DNA from: Pteria penguin
Taxonomy: Eukaryota > Mollusca > Bivalvia > Pterioida > Pteriidae
DNA length: 64,000 nt
Direction: 5' to 3'
NCBI GenBank assembly: GCA_035048485.1
Contig: CM068586.1
Coordinates: 27,298,349-27,362,348, forward strand
Below, one piece after another: positions 46,975 to 58,027 of the stretch. Position 1 is the stretch's first letter; every line of letters starts with the position of its first letter. Made by a program: the position numbers and the translations under genes. Under the pieces are notes generated by a model, which was not told the origin of the DNA, made no database searches, and was given only the letters and a program-made list of their open reading frames with translations.

Positions 46975-48025
46975 TATAACCAAAGTTAATGTTTTTCAAA
47001 AGTAGGTCAAAGTCCAAGCTGAAGGTGACGAGGTAAAAAATAATAAACAAATGAATGTTCTGATCTTTAAAAATATACATATAAAATAACAATGTCCTGT
47101 ATTTAACGGTTCAAACAATAAAGCCCAGGTTAAAGTGTTTGAAAAGTATGCCAATGTCTAAGGTTATGGTCAGGAGGTAAAAATATGGCAACAATTTAAA
47201 GTTCTGGTCATAAGAAATCTACATGTGGAATGTCAAAGTTCAATCTTTTACGGTTCAAAAGATACAGACAAGGCTAAAGGTTTTGAAAAGTAGGCCAAAA
47301 TCCAAGTTCAAGTCACAACGTTAAAAGTGATAGCACCGAATAAAATATCTGGCCATGAGAAATCTTTATGTCATATAACAAAGTCCTGTATCTGATGGTT
47401 CTGAACCTCGTCCCCTTTGACTGTTAGTCGGGACTCCTACAGATCTAGGGTCTTAGCTCGATTTGAGACTGGCAGAGCACGGTTTATCATGTTGATGTCG
47501 CATATATTTTTATACCATTATGTGTTTTACAATATACCTTACGAGTTTATATTTTTATGACCTCTCAATATGCGATACCTGTTGACCCTTGATCTTTACA
47601 TGGAGGATTATTTATAAATTTTTAAATGTACGTCCTTTGATTGTTCTGCTGTTACGGTGAGTGGGAAGGTGGGCCCGTAAACCGGTTAACCACACCATGT
47701 TTTGGCTTTTGTCAAATCAAATGACCGTCCTAAGTTGTTATCGTAATTGCACTACAATCAAATATTTTTGTAATGTGTTATATGTGCTAGTATATTATTT
47801 ATATTCATGTATTGTATAGCTCCATGGTGACTTCTGCCACATAAATGAGCCAGTAACACCTCTTTTTTCTTAAAGATACAGCTCTAGTTATAGCTTTTGA
47901 AAAGTAGGTCAAAGTCCGAGGTCAAGGTCATAAGGTTAAAAATGATGGCACTAAATGAAAGGTCTGGTCATGAGAAATTTACTTATGAAATATCTAAGTC
48001 CTACTTCTTAAGTTATAGCCCATGT
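46975..48025. repeat. Degenerate ~125-bp tandem repeat rich in AGGTCA words, with an insertion
   Basis: Units share TTTTGAAAAGTAGGTCAAAG, TCAAGGTCA, 'AAATGAAAGTTCTGGTCATGAGAAAT' (in pieces) and 'AAGTCCTGTATCT'. Several units precede, and one follows, an inserted ~470-bp repeat at 47395-47870. Similar units lie at 23590-23760 and about 28060-28540. No coding. Confidence 0.65.
47395..47870 (-). repeat. ~470-bp dispersed repeat, copy in AGGTCA array
   Basis: Matches 53567-54010 in reverse complement along its full length, including TGACTGTTAGTCGGGACTCC, CATGTTGATGTCGCATATAT, AATATGCGATACCTGTTGAC and CCATGGTGACTTCTGCCACA. It interrupts the tandem array around it. No coding capacity; the element type is unknown. 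Confidence 0.7.
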
Positions 48026-48181
48026 TAAAGTTTGGCGGACGCCGGGGGTATGTCTTCACCTCCCCGGACTTTTGTCCCGGCGAGCAAAACAAAAAATCGT
48101 ATCATCGTATAAGATGTATAAAGAATGAAAACTTGAATAAAATAAATAGAATTTACATGACTGTGGCTACCTTACAATCAT

Positions 48182-48222
48182 GCACACACACACGCGCGCG
48201 CGCAAGCACACACGCTTGCTTG
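48182..48222. repeat. CA/CG dinucleotide microsatellite
   Basis: Alternating CACACA-CGCGCG-CACACA followed by GCTTGCTTGC. Purine-pyrimidine alternation is of the type that can form Z-DNA. 48230-49020 beyond it has no recognised gene. Confidence 0.7.
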
Positions 48223-49033
48223 CAATATAATGATAAAGGACATCAATGCAGATAAACGTACCATACTGAAATATGTTCACATTTTTGAAAATATGAATTA
48301 TTCCACAACAAAATGAGTACAAGTTCGGCTTTAATACAATCAACACTTTGGAAATTAGCTGATTGATCTCAGTCGTAAATACATGTATGTAGATCAGTCA
48401 CAATTTTAAAGATGGGTCAGTTACATAACAGTTACATTTTCATATCCACTCAAATTGTTACAGGTATATTTATTCTTATTCTTATATCTATTCTATCTCA
48501 AATTAAGAATTTTATTCATGTATACTTAAATTTTTTTTGGGTATTTATATGTTAATCTGAAGCAGGGACGAATTTCTGCCAACAACATATCTAGGCCAGT
48601 GTGAATAGAAGTTCTCTTATGAAATGTCCAATGATCTATTTATAAAACAAATCGACCTGTCGTATTTCATATTCTGGAACACAATACCCACTGTATCTTA
48701 TCAGTCCTACTGACATGATTTCATACAATTTGTCATATATAACTATAACAAGTACTTGGTTACTATGTTTACTTATTACTTTGGACTTTTTGGTAAGTAG
48801 CATACATGTAGTTGCACAGTAACATTTCAGATATTTGAAATACATCCTATACACTATGTTGGATTGTTCGGCTATCATCATCTGATCTGAACAATCACTA
48901 AATCTAATAATAATATTGGATTTCATGTCTTTGGTGGGATTTACATGCGGTTCTTGCCATTTGTATGTAACGATTAGCATTCCAGAATTCTAATACGTTG
49001 ATGTTTTAATTAGTTTACTAGGCAGATTATCGT

Positions 49034-49201
49034 TGGTTGGTTGGTTGATTGATTGGTGTTTTACAACAATATTTCAGTTATAACGCGACATGGAAGCAGG
49101 AGGTTACCAAACCTCTTATATACAGTTGCCTAACCCGAGAATCGAACCCGGATCGTCGGATTCGCAAGCCAAGCCCTTAACCACTACACCAAGCCCGCCC
49201 C
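49034..49201 (-). mobile_element. tRNA-derived SINE with target-site duplication
   Basis: Reverse complement of the SINE family at 24591. It has the B box (GAATCGAACCC), A box (TTAACCACTACACCAAGCC) and the GGTTGGTTGGTTGATTGATT tail. It is flanked by a perfect 14-bp duplication AGGCAGATTATCGT at 49020-49033 and 49202-49215, so its borders are exact. Confidence 0.9.
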
Positions 49202-49255
49202 AGGCAGATTATCGTCAACATATGTGCTCATATATAGATATTACCTTTCTGAACT

Positions 49256-50440
49256 AGAAAAGTTGTTACAGATATTGTCCAATTGATTTTCCCATTCTGA
49301 AAATTAATTTGAAATTGTAGTTTAATAAAGATGCTAACCATCTATGACTGGTACTATCCAATTTGGCAGTAGTGGTAACATAAGTAAGGGGATTATTGTC
49401 TGTTCTCACTTCGAAAGTATTTCCATACAAATAATCATGGAACTTGTCGGTCAAAGCCCATTTTAAACACAGAAACTCCAACTTATGAGCTGGATAATGT
49501 TTTTCACTGGGGCGAAGACCTCTACTAGCATACGCTATGACCCGCTCATGACCGTCTTGTACCTGATATAAAACAGCACCAAGCCCATCAATGGATGCAT
49601 CGGTCTTTACAGTAAACGGTTTTGAAAAATCTGCATATGCCAATATACGTGGGGATGTCAATTTTTCAATAATGGTGTTAAATGCAACTTGCTGTTGTAC
49701 ACCCCATTCCCGAGGGACTTTTGGACTTTCTAGATGGTTTGTGGTTAGGATGTCCAACTAACAGATCATTCAGGGGCTTGATTATTTTAGCATAATCTTT
49801 GACAAATCTGCGATAATAACCCGCAAAACCTAGAAATGATCTTAAAGTCTTGATATTTGTTGGAATCGGCCAAGTTTTCAAAGCTTCAAGTTTCTCAGGA
49901 TCTGTTCTTATTCCATCTTCCGAAACAATATGACCCAAATATTTCACTTCCTTCATAAAGAATTCACATTTTGAGGGTTTCAATTTCAGATTGTGTTTTT
50001 CGAGTCTTTCAAAAGCAGATTCTAAACGTTTTAAGTGATCTTCAAATGTTTTTGAAAATATAAGTATGTCACCCAAAAATATCAAGCACTCTTTAAGATG
50101 CATTTCCCCCATGCAAGCCTCCATTAACCTTTGGAAAGTAGCTGGAGCATTTGTCAACCCAAAGGCCATTCTGTTACATTCATAAAATCCTAATGGGCCT
50201 AGAGTAAATGCTGTTTTGTGTTTATCTTGTTCTTTTATCTCAACCTGCCAGTACCCTGATCTTAAATCAAGTTTGGTGAAATATTTTGACCCTATGAGGG
50301 AATCCATGACATCTGTGGTTCTAGGAAGAGTATAAGCATCCTTAATGGTCTTGTTATTCAACTTGCGTAGGTCAATGCAAAATCGAAGGGAACCATCAGA
50401 TTTCCTGCACAAAACTACATTTGTTGTATACAAGCAGGAA
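49256..50440 (-). pseudogene. Ty3/gypsy pol fragment (RT and RNase H)
   Basis: The minus strand encodes RT from Gly-Ser-Leu-Arg-Phe-Cys-Ile-Asp through Leu-Asp-Leu-Arg-Ser-Gly-Tyr (A), Phe-Gly-Leu-Thr-Asn-Ala-Pro-Ala-Thr-Phe-Gln (B) and Leu-Gly-Phe-Ala-Gly-Tyr-Tyr-Arg-Arg-Phe. A frameshift near 49755 precedes RNase H (Thr-Asp-Ala-Ser, Glu-Lys-His-Tyr-Pro, Arg-Thr-Asp-Asn-Asn-Pro-Leu). The catalytic motif C, normally Tyr-Leu-Asp-Asp, is Phe-Leu-Gly-Asp, so the RT is inactive. Protease, gag, integrase and LTRs are not found. It is a dead fragment just upstream of the lectin gene. Confidence 0.88.
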
Positions 50441-50703
50441 ACTCTTTCTCCTCCCAGTCACCTTGTCTCACCTCAGTTTTATTGGGGCTCTCATTTGTCT
50501 GAATATGATATTGTGTGTTAACCTTTCGGCAGTTTTTCGTTGTGTATATATAATAAGTAATATCCCTCTTCTCGTTCAACGAGACATCAAGCTATTAAAA
50601 TTCAGGAAATAAGTGCAATACTGCGCTATGCATACAAGCACCGTCTAATGATAGATTGAACTTTATAATCAGCTGTCGACTTCTTTTATTGTCTTTTTAT
50701 TCC

Positions 50704-50767
50704 ATGGATATTAGGATGTGGTTAACCTTTCGGTACTTCTTTATTTGGTTACTTTACATCCTATTAA
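50704..50767 (+). CDS. Candidate signal-peptide exon of the C-type lectin
   Basis: ATG 50704 in a good context opens a short frame with a strongly hydrophobic core (Tyr-Phe-Phe-Ile-Trp-Leu-Leu-Tyr-Ile-Leu-Leu). If cut at the GT at 50768 it ends in phase 1 and joins in frame to the exon at 50887, which starts Phe-Ala-Val-Ser-Val-Ala-Asp-Ala, a good cleavage region. The donor (GTGATC) is weak and the intron only 119 bp, so this remains a proposal. Confidence 0.4.
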
Positions 50768-50886
50768 GTGATCACATTTATTCATTGTATTGTATTTGCA
50801 CCTTATTAACTTTTGTCATTTAATTTATGATTCGAAATACAAATTTAAATTCTGTTATGCGTTTTCACTCACAACTTTTTTTTAAG

Positions 50887-53800
50887 CATTCGCTGTAAGT
50901 GTGGCAGACGCAGCGACATGTACTATGCCAATAGATTGTTTAAGCAGTTCGTCATCGTGTCAACTTTTCACGCATCACTTTTCATGCATCGACCAGAAAT
51001 GTAGCTGCCGTACCGGAGGGAAACCGATAACCAGTATATAGAAAACTTATGCCATATATCATAAATTCCTCAAGTCTACAAGAACACACTGAACTATTCG
51101 TTACTGAAGAATACATTTATTAATAATAACATGAAAGGTCTATTATACCATACCAATCTATACAAATCAGTTTGAATAATCATTTAATGTCTTGTATCAT
51201 ACAGTTGTACTACATAGTACTTTTGTGTATTAAACAGTATATATAATATATCGTATAAATACTTGTACTATTCAAATAATGATTACGTATGATAAAGTTA
51301 AAATATACCAATCGACCTCATAACTTAAGAAACAATGAAAGGAAAATAGTAGAAATAGTAGAAGGTCATTAAACACATTGGGCACATTAAGTTCATACTA
51401 AACGTAAAACGACAAAAAGTACACATTTCGTGTATGGAATAATTGTAAATGGTGTAAACTACTGTCCGCGCCACTCATTCTGGAAACTAGAAAATCTGGA
51501 TTTTCAGTTATTTATCTTCAGAATAATTTCAAAAAGGCAAAACCATTCGATAGATCTTGTTTAGTCGTAACTTTTGGTGTATGCTATATGTTTGTATGAA
51601 GAAGCGTTCATATTTTATAGAAAAAAATTCAATTTTAGATAGGGCGATTTCCATGTTAAATTTTGACGTGACGTCGCCAAGTTTCCCATAGACTCAATGT
51701 TAAACATCGGCGACGTCACATCAAAATTAACACAGAAAACGCCCTATCTAAACTGATTTTTTCCCTATAAAATACGAATGCCTCTTCGTAGAAACATATA
51801 ATATACACCAAAAGTTACGACTTTACAAGATCTGTCGATTGATATTAATTTTTTAAAACTATTTTAAAGATAAATAAGTGAAAATCCAGATTTTTCGGTT
51901 TACAAAGTGAGTGGCGCGGACAGTAGTTGAACAACTACAATGCTCTGGGATAATCACATATGGGATTATTTTATCTGAAAGGTTCTGATTCTAAATATAC
52001 CCTACACGTGACGAGGCTGACATATGCTGATGCTGATGCTGTCTGTAGGAAAGCCGGACAACGGCTCGTCAAGATCGATTCCGATGCCAAGATGCAGGAC
52101 GTGAAACAATTTGCCATACCTGCTTTTCGTCATATGTAGTAAGTATGTTTCTTTCTGATTCTGAAAACAGTTTGATAGAGTCACAAATATTAATGCACTT
52201 TAGTTTCAAATACGATTTATATCTTTTCAAATAATACCTTTTGTGAAGCATTCAGACATTCTCATATACATTTTCAGTGTAGTTTTTATTTGTCAATGCA
52301 TTTGTGTATTCTAGCTACACAGAACTATGGACTATTTTGATTCTAGCAAAAATGAGGTGCAGAAATGTGTATATTATTTTAACTCTGAAAAAATTGAATA
52401 AAATACATTTGTATTGGGAGGCTGAAAAGTTAACGAAGTATTATTCTATTACACTAGTGTGTAATTTTCAAATAATAATAATTATTATTTTGAGGAGGTG
52501 AAAACGTTGGAATTTCTTTCATATAATTATATTCAATCTTTCCGGTGAAGGTATCAGATTTTTTTTATGTCTTCTGTACATTGAACAAAACTTTTCATAT
52601 GCAGATATATATAATCAGACTTGTCAGAATTGTGACATACTATCAGTAAAACCTTGTCTAAGGTATTCACTTTCCTCCTTCCTTACAAGTAAAATACGAA
52701 AGTAACAGGTGTCACATGACTATGGCACTAACAACAATACACCACAGTGGGCATTCATGGACCATCGCAATTCAGAGGTGGTGACCAGGTGCCCGGGAGG
52801 TGTGAGCATTTCCTGCTTGGTTAGCCACGCCCGCCGTGAATGCCCTTTCATAGAGACAAAACATATAATTCAACACTTATATATAAATAAATGTGAACAA
52901 AGACTGTGTAGAAAGTGTCACAGCCACATAACATCAGGAAAAAGGGTATAATAACACTTAAATCAAACCCTCCACGGGGAACTTTTTACGAGCTCCATAC
53001 TGCAAAGGGAATAAGTGTGACGTTCATGTAAAATACGAAAGTAACTGGTGTCACATGACTATGGCACAATGTACCACAGTGGGCATTCACGGACCCCTGA
53101 GGTACAATTGACAAGAATTAGCAAGTTAGACTCAATTCGTCAGTTTTGATTGTTTTGGTGATATTTCAAGGTACAATTACTCACTGGATTCAAAATTTTC
53201 CTAAATTCAATTTCGCTGCAATCAACACATACTTTTCTGTGTATGATGCTATTTAATAGAGAAAGGGTTCCAGTGATGGAGTATGCGAACTATTTCTAAA
53301 TGACTGAGTTCATTGTTAACTATGTCCAGGACTTCATTTATGTTAGAATAGAAAACATTAGGCAGACAAAACTCTGTGATAAAAGGCTATGCTAATTAAG
53401 AGAAAGAAAATAAATAAAGAAATACCCTTCTCTTTTTTGTACCCATAGGAATTGAGAAATATTTTAGTATAGAACATGGAGACACATTCATTTAGATTAG
53501 AGATCCCATAAGGAAATCCTATGTGTATGTGGTTTGAAATGTGTATTCATGAAAGAAAAAAGAGGAGTGACTGGCTCAGTTATGTGGCAGAAGTCACCAT
53601 GGAACTATACAATACATGAATATCAATAACATACTAGCACATATAACACATTACAAAAATATTTGATTGTAGTGCAATTACGATACCGACTTAGGACGGT
53701 CATTTAATTTGACAAATGGTGTGGTAAACCGGTTTACGGGTCCACCTTCCGACTCACTGTAACAGCAGAACAATCAAAGGACGTACATATAAAAATATAT

Positions 53801-55418
53801 AAATAATCCTCCAAGTAAAGAACAAGGGTCAACAGGTATCGCATATTGAGAGGTCATAAAAATATACACACGTAAAATATTGTAAAACACACAATGATAT
53901 AAAAAATATATGCGACATCAACATGATAAAACGTGCTCTGCCTTTCTGAAAGACCCTAAATCTGTAGGAGTCCCGACTAACAGTCAGAGGGGATGAGGTT
54001 CAGGACCATGTCTCCTCTGAAAGAGGTTTGGAAAAGGCCCGTCATATAGTCTCCACCTCCCTGTTAGTCATCGTGCAACGTTCAAGTAAAAGTCTGCATA
54101 AGGCTGTAGAGGCGCCAAATGCAAGACCTATAGTCTTTTTGATGATCTCAATGTCATATTGTCTATTTAGAAGACATTTGACTATTTTATTACATAACTG
54201 TATTTTCAGAAAATACAATAGCACAGTCATTCAGCGTCTTATATGACAATGTATTGTGATACATCTGACTGAATTATAATATGCTACAAATACTTTTTAA
54301 GTAGTAATATTTTCATTACAACATGTCATTATATACATGTACATTCATCGTCAGAGTATTAACATCAAAACTGTATCGACTATAATGAAATACTTATAAA
54401 TTGCATGCGTAGACAGCAATATGTATAATGCTGAATAAACAGTGTACGTTCGTTGCACTACAGCCTTTTCACATTCGCCACATATGGTGCTTGGATAGGG
54501 CTTCGTCATGACTCCAGTGTTCCCGGTAGAGTATATCGTTATAGCGATGGGCAGGAAGCTACTTATCTAAAATGGGAGCACAATGAACCAAACCACGTCG
54601 CTACAGATAACTGTATACGGGCATCTATTGACCATTTTCTAATGCGCACTGGGGATTGTGATGGCCACCATCCTTTTATATGTGAAACCATATCAACACC
54701 TGTAACATCTCCAACAACTTCATCTGGTATATTATTTCTTTATCATATTATAATTTCGTTTATACAACTGAAGTAACATTAGACTTAAGTCCTGTAGTAC
54801 ATGAATAAAATAGACTTCGTTTTACTGTTTCGTCCAAAGGCAGGACACCGTAGAAAAATCGAATCCGAGTTCTTTTGGCCCAGAGTTGATCACCCTACCA
54901 ACTTTTGGACATATTTCCTTCATTATTTCTCAATATTTACATGCTAATTTCTTTTTTGTATTTCACTTATATAGTGTCACAGCATTTACCTCATGCAATG
55001 CGTAAGATTAACCTATGCAATGGACACAAGAGCAGCCGTTAGTGATGTTTACGTTAGGTCATTAATATGCTAAAATAGATACTTATTTCCGGTACTCCTT
55101 GGTAGTAGTGACAAAGCCGTAGAAATCTCTCTTAACATGAATTTATTTACAATTATTCAGTCTTCTAAAATGGCATCATTATCAGAATGAGTTGTATTTT
55201 AGAAACTTTATAAATCAAACATAACCAATATTAAAAGGGGATTAAACTTGGGCAACTCGTTGTAATTTAAAATTTGGTGTATAGCAGTTAAAGAACTTCG
55301 CTTTTCTATTTTAGGAGAGGAATGTATTTCAAAAGGAGATTGTCAGTTCCGTTGCAGTACCTCTGAATATCATTGTGTTGAATATAAATGCAAATGTGGC
55401 TCTCTTCCTTTTGTATAG
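50887..55418 (+). CDS. Secreted C-type lectin with flanking Cys-rich modules
   Basis: Four exons join in phase: 50887-51033, 51982-52138, 54464-54726 and 55315-55418 (TAG 55416-55418, AATAAA at 55423). Exon 1 carries the end of a signal peptide and a Cys module (Cys at spacing x5, x6, x9, x4, x1). Exons 2-3 encode the C-type lectin fold: Ala-Asp-Ala-Val-Cys, Arg-Leu-Val-Lys-Ile-Asp-Ser, Ala-Trp-Ile-Gly-Leu, Glu-Pro-Asn (mannose-type motif), Asp-Asn-Cys, Gly-Asp-Cys and Phe-Ile-Cys-Glu. All four core Cys are present. The usual Trp-Asn-Asp calcium motif is replaced by Thr-Gly-Asp, so sugar binding may be altered. After a Thr/Ser/Pro linker, exon 4 adds a second Cys module with similar spacing. 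With the candidate signal exon the protein is ~244 residues. The acceptor of exon 2 is weak; an in-frame ATG at 51959 is an alternative. Confidence 0.72.
51457..51928. repeat. Foldback element in the lectin intron
   Basis: A ~470-bp inverted repeat. It begins AACTACTGTCCGCGCCACTC and ends with the reverse complement GAGTGGCGCGGACAGTAGTT. Inner blocks also pair (GGATTTTCA/TGAAAATCC, AACTTTTGGTGTAT/ATACACCAAAAGTT, GATAGGGCG/CGCCCTATC, GACGTCGCC/GGCGACGTC). Arms are ~200 bp with some mismatches. No transposase. It ends 53 bp before the lectin exon at 51982. Confidence 0.85.
52690..53100 (+). repeat. Dispersed repeat with the PLE terminal motif (two part copies)
   Basis: 52690-52955 and 58262-58515 share the whole order: AAATACGAAA, GGTGTCACATGA, TATGGCACTAACA, CCACAGTGG, GACCAGGTGCCCGGGAGG and TGTCACAGCCACATAACA. 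A shorter second copy of the first half follows at 53028-53098. They carry the same foldable motif as the ends of the PLE at 32.4 kb and are probably truncated ends of related elements. Confidence 0.65.
53567..54010 (+). repeat. ~470-bp dispersed repeat, copy in lectin intron
   Basis: Best-preserved partner of 47395-47870 (opposite orientation, roughly nine bases in ten alike by eye). Starts GAGTGACTGGCTCAGTTATG and ends CCCGACTAACAGTCAGAGGGG. Further, older copies occur at 3250, 6690, 10917 and 56030. Confidence 0.7.
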
Positions 55419-55929
55419 ACGAAATAAACGTCTAAACCGGCCAAATATCTTGTCTCAATTATGCTGTTTTGTTTCTTCAGTGACAGCTTTCAAATATAGT
55501 GGGTCAATTATATCATTTATGATCAGTTTTATATATGAAATATTCAACAATACTTGTGTAGCATACAGTCTTTATACAAAGTATATTATATGTAAAGTCG
55601 CATCACAAGTGATAAATGAATTCATCTTTACATCAAAGTATGGAATGAAAACCCCGTATTATCAAATACAAACCACAGACCTATACGGACAAGTTATACT
55701 AGACCGTATAGAGAAAGACCATCATATATATTAAATATAAGATAGATAATCCAAGAATAATGCGGTCAGTCGATCAAACAAGGCTCTACTGCTTGATAAC
55801 CATGACAACTATAACTAATTTGATAATTTCAGGAAAATAGAACTCTTGATGCTTTGTCTAGATTTAATGCTTTGAGGTAAAATAACATATCAGCTTTATT
55901 AAGAATACTTGTCAATTAGCTATAGCTTT

Positions 55930-56165
55930 GTACTATAAAAGAGAAAACAGAAGACATTTGACAAAGGTGTATAACACAAATCACCAACACCTTCACAAAA
56001 AAGACAATAGCATAATATACACGGAACGACATTACAAAAATATTCGATTGTGCTGCCGTTACGATACCGACTTAGGACGGTCAATTGAAGTAACAACCGT
56101 CATTCAATTGATGTGGTTAACCTTACTGGCGCCCACCTTCCGCAAAAGCAACACAATCAAATGAC
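55930..56165 (+). repeat. Dispersed repeat fragments
   Basis: The first part (AAAACAGAAGACATTTGAC...ACAAATCACCAACA) recurs at 58118-58165 and reversed at 20995-21065. The second part (CATTACAAAAATATTCGATTG, ACGATACCGACTTAGGACGG) belongs to the ~470-bp family. No gene. Confidence 0.55.
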
Positions 56166-56259
56166 ACACATTTAAAAGTTTATAAATAATAAGTTCAAAA
56201 AGCGAACTCTTCATTTATTTTTTCGATAGATAGATAGATTTATTTTGATTTGAGTCGTG

Positions 56260-56895
56260 CCCTTATGTGGCATTATCATCCTTGGATCACTGTCAGCAAC
56301 TCCAAGAGGACCTAACAACAATTTTGAACTGGACTAAAAAGTGGCAGATGATATTCAACCCATCCAAATGCTATGTGATGCGGATATCGAAGTTGAGGTA
56401 CCTCATCCCATATCCGTACCATGGCAGAAAATATACTGAAGGCTGTTAACCATAACCCGTATCTTGGGGTGGAGCTCAACAACACGCTTTCCTGGGATGC
56501 CCATATCAACACGATCATTGGCAAAGCAAACAGATCACTAAGATTCATTCGTCGCAGCCTGGGAAAATATCCTATAAACATCATTATTTGAGGAGCTCAT
56601 CTTACCAACACCTCAAGAGAGACGAAAGACATCACGTCTTCTTCTCTTCCATGAGGTCATACACCAGAAGGTAGCTATACCACTTCCTGACTATTTAACA
56701 CAACCTACCAGGAGGACTCGTCTGTACCATCAACGACGTTTTGTCCGGCTAAGATCACAGGGAGAACAACGAGGAACAGTTTCTTTGTGAGGACTGTCAA
56801 GGAATGGAATGATTTACCATCTGACATTGTAGACCTTGGTGACTATGAGGCCTTTAAGACCCCCAGGAAGCCCTCAGGAATCCGTAAGCCATGAA
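56260..56895 (+). pseudogene. CR1/Jockey-type LINE, 3' RT fragment
   Basis: Frame pieces give Leu-Gln-Glu-Asp-Leu-Thr, Trp-Gln-Met-Ile-Phe-Asn-Pro-Ser-Lys-Cys, Tyr-Leu-Gly-Val-Glu-Leu, Asn-Arg-Ser-Leu-Arg-Phe-Ile-Arg-Arg and, near the end, Thr-Val-Lys-Glu-Trp-Asn-Asp-Leu-Pro. This is the standard order of the thumb and C-terminus of CR1/Jockey-like reverse transcriptases. Frameshifts lie near 56400-56440 and 56580-56700. The catalytic palm is missing (5' truncated). Confidence 0.75.
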
Positions 56896-57289
56896 TGTGT
56901 TTGTATCTGCACATGTAAATATGTTTTTAAAGAGCACATGTGGATGACTTCAACCAGTTTTATTCTTTTTTGTGATGCGCAACCGACTCCTTACGGATTA
57001 TCAACGTAAATGTAGATATAGCAATATTGAAAATTGATACAAAACTTCCACTGCCGAAACTCTGAAGCACGCAGCGTAAGTCATTAAAAGACATATAAAC
57101 ACATCTTTGTTCCTTGTTTTATTAAAAAATTAAATTTAAAAAAAAAATGAAACATCCATGTGTACCTTGCCGGTTTCACGATTTCCTCGCTACACTATAC
57201 GTTAAGATTAATATGTATGTATAAAAATTCACACAGACAAGAAAAATGCTCATTTAAATTTTGAAGAAATCTTATAAAAAGGATCCAGT

Positions 57290-57612
57290 TTTGGCCTTAT
57301 TACAAGTGAAAGTATTTTGAATATAATAATGTCGGAAAGTAATTTTTATAACCAACTTTTGAGTAATATTACTATTACAATATATTGTTACACAGTGTTT
57401 TTGAGGCCAGATTTCATTTCTGATAACATTTTTGTAAGTTAGCTAGATCAGATTTTGTGTAACAATATATTGTAATAGTAATATTACTCAAAAGCTGGTC
57501 ATAAAAATTACAAAAAATCCCAGGATACCTGAAGTCTTCAACTATCAATTGAAAAACGACTGACTTTCCGACATTATTATATTCAAAATTCTTTCACTTG
57601 TAATAAGGCCAA
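57290..57612. repeat. Foldback element with a captured PLE RT fragment in its loop
   Basis: The arms TTGGCCTTATTACAAGTGAA ... ATATTGTTACAC and its reverse complement flank a ~60-bp loop. The right arm holds ~50 bp of extra sequence. The loop (57402-57462; GAGGCCAGATTTCATTTCTG...CAGATTTTGTG) closely matches the minus-strand RT at 30155-30215 (codons around Leu-Leu-Thr-Lys-Ile-Leu-Ser-Glu). Confidence 0.75.
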
Positions 57613-58027
57613 AAAAGTTTGTTTCCTGTAACATGACCTAAAAAGATAGGGTCGGTAGGTAGGCTTTTCTTTTTTTTTCTATGGAAAATGTCTCGACATT
57701 CAGATGGACATACATAATGTATAATAAAAGTTATTGTTCAACATAATTTATTATGTACGACGAGGCTTGATGCCATGGGGATCGCCATGTTTTTTTTAAA
57801 AACACCGGAAATAACAACAATATAAAGTTTCAGAAAACCGATTTCGGAATTTCGATTCCGGAAATGGCGGCGCTTGTAAATGGCGAAAAAAAAAAATCAG
57901 AGTTGGCGCCATTTTTGAGGGGTCGGTCAGGTTACAGGAAACAAAGATATTTGTTAACCCTAATGGAATAATGGCAGGTGCAGACTAATTATTTTGTTGT
58001 AAACAATGATAAAACTCATTTTACAAA
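57613..58027. other. Non-coding stretch
   Basis: No gene seen. It includes GTTTCCTGTAACATGACC near 57621 and its near reverse complement GGTCAGGTTACAGGAAAC near 57927, so a further ~320-bp inverted-repeat-bounded unit may be present. Confidence 0.4.
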
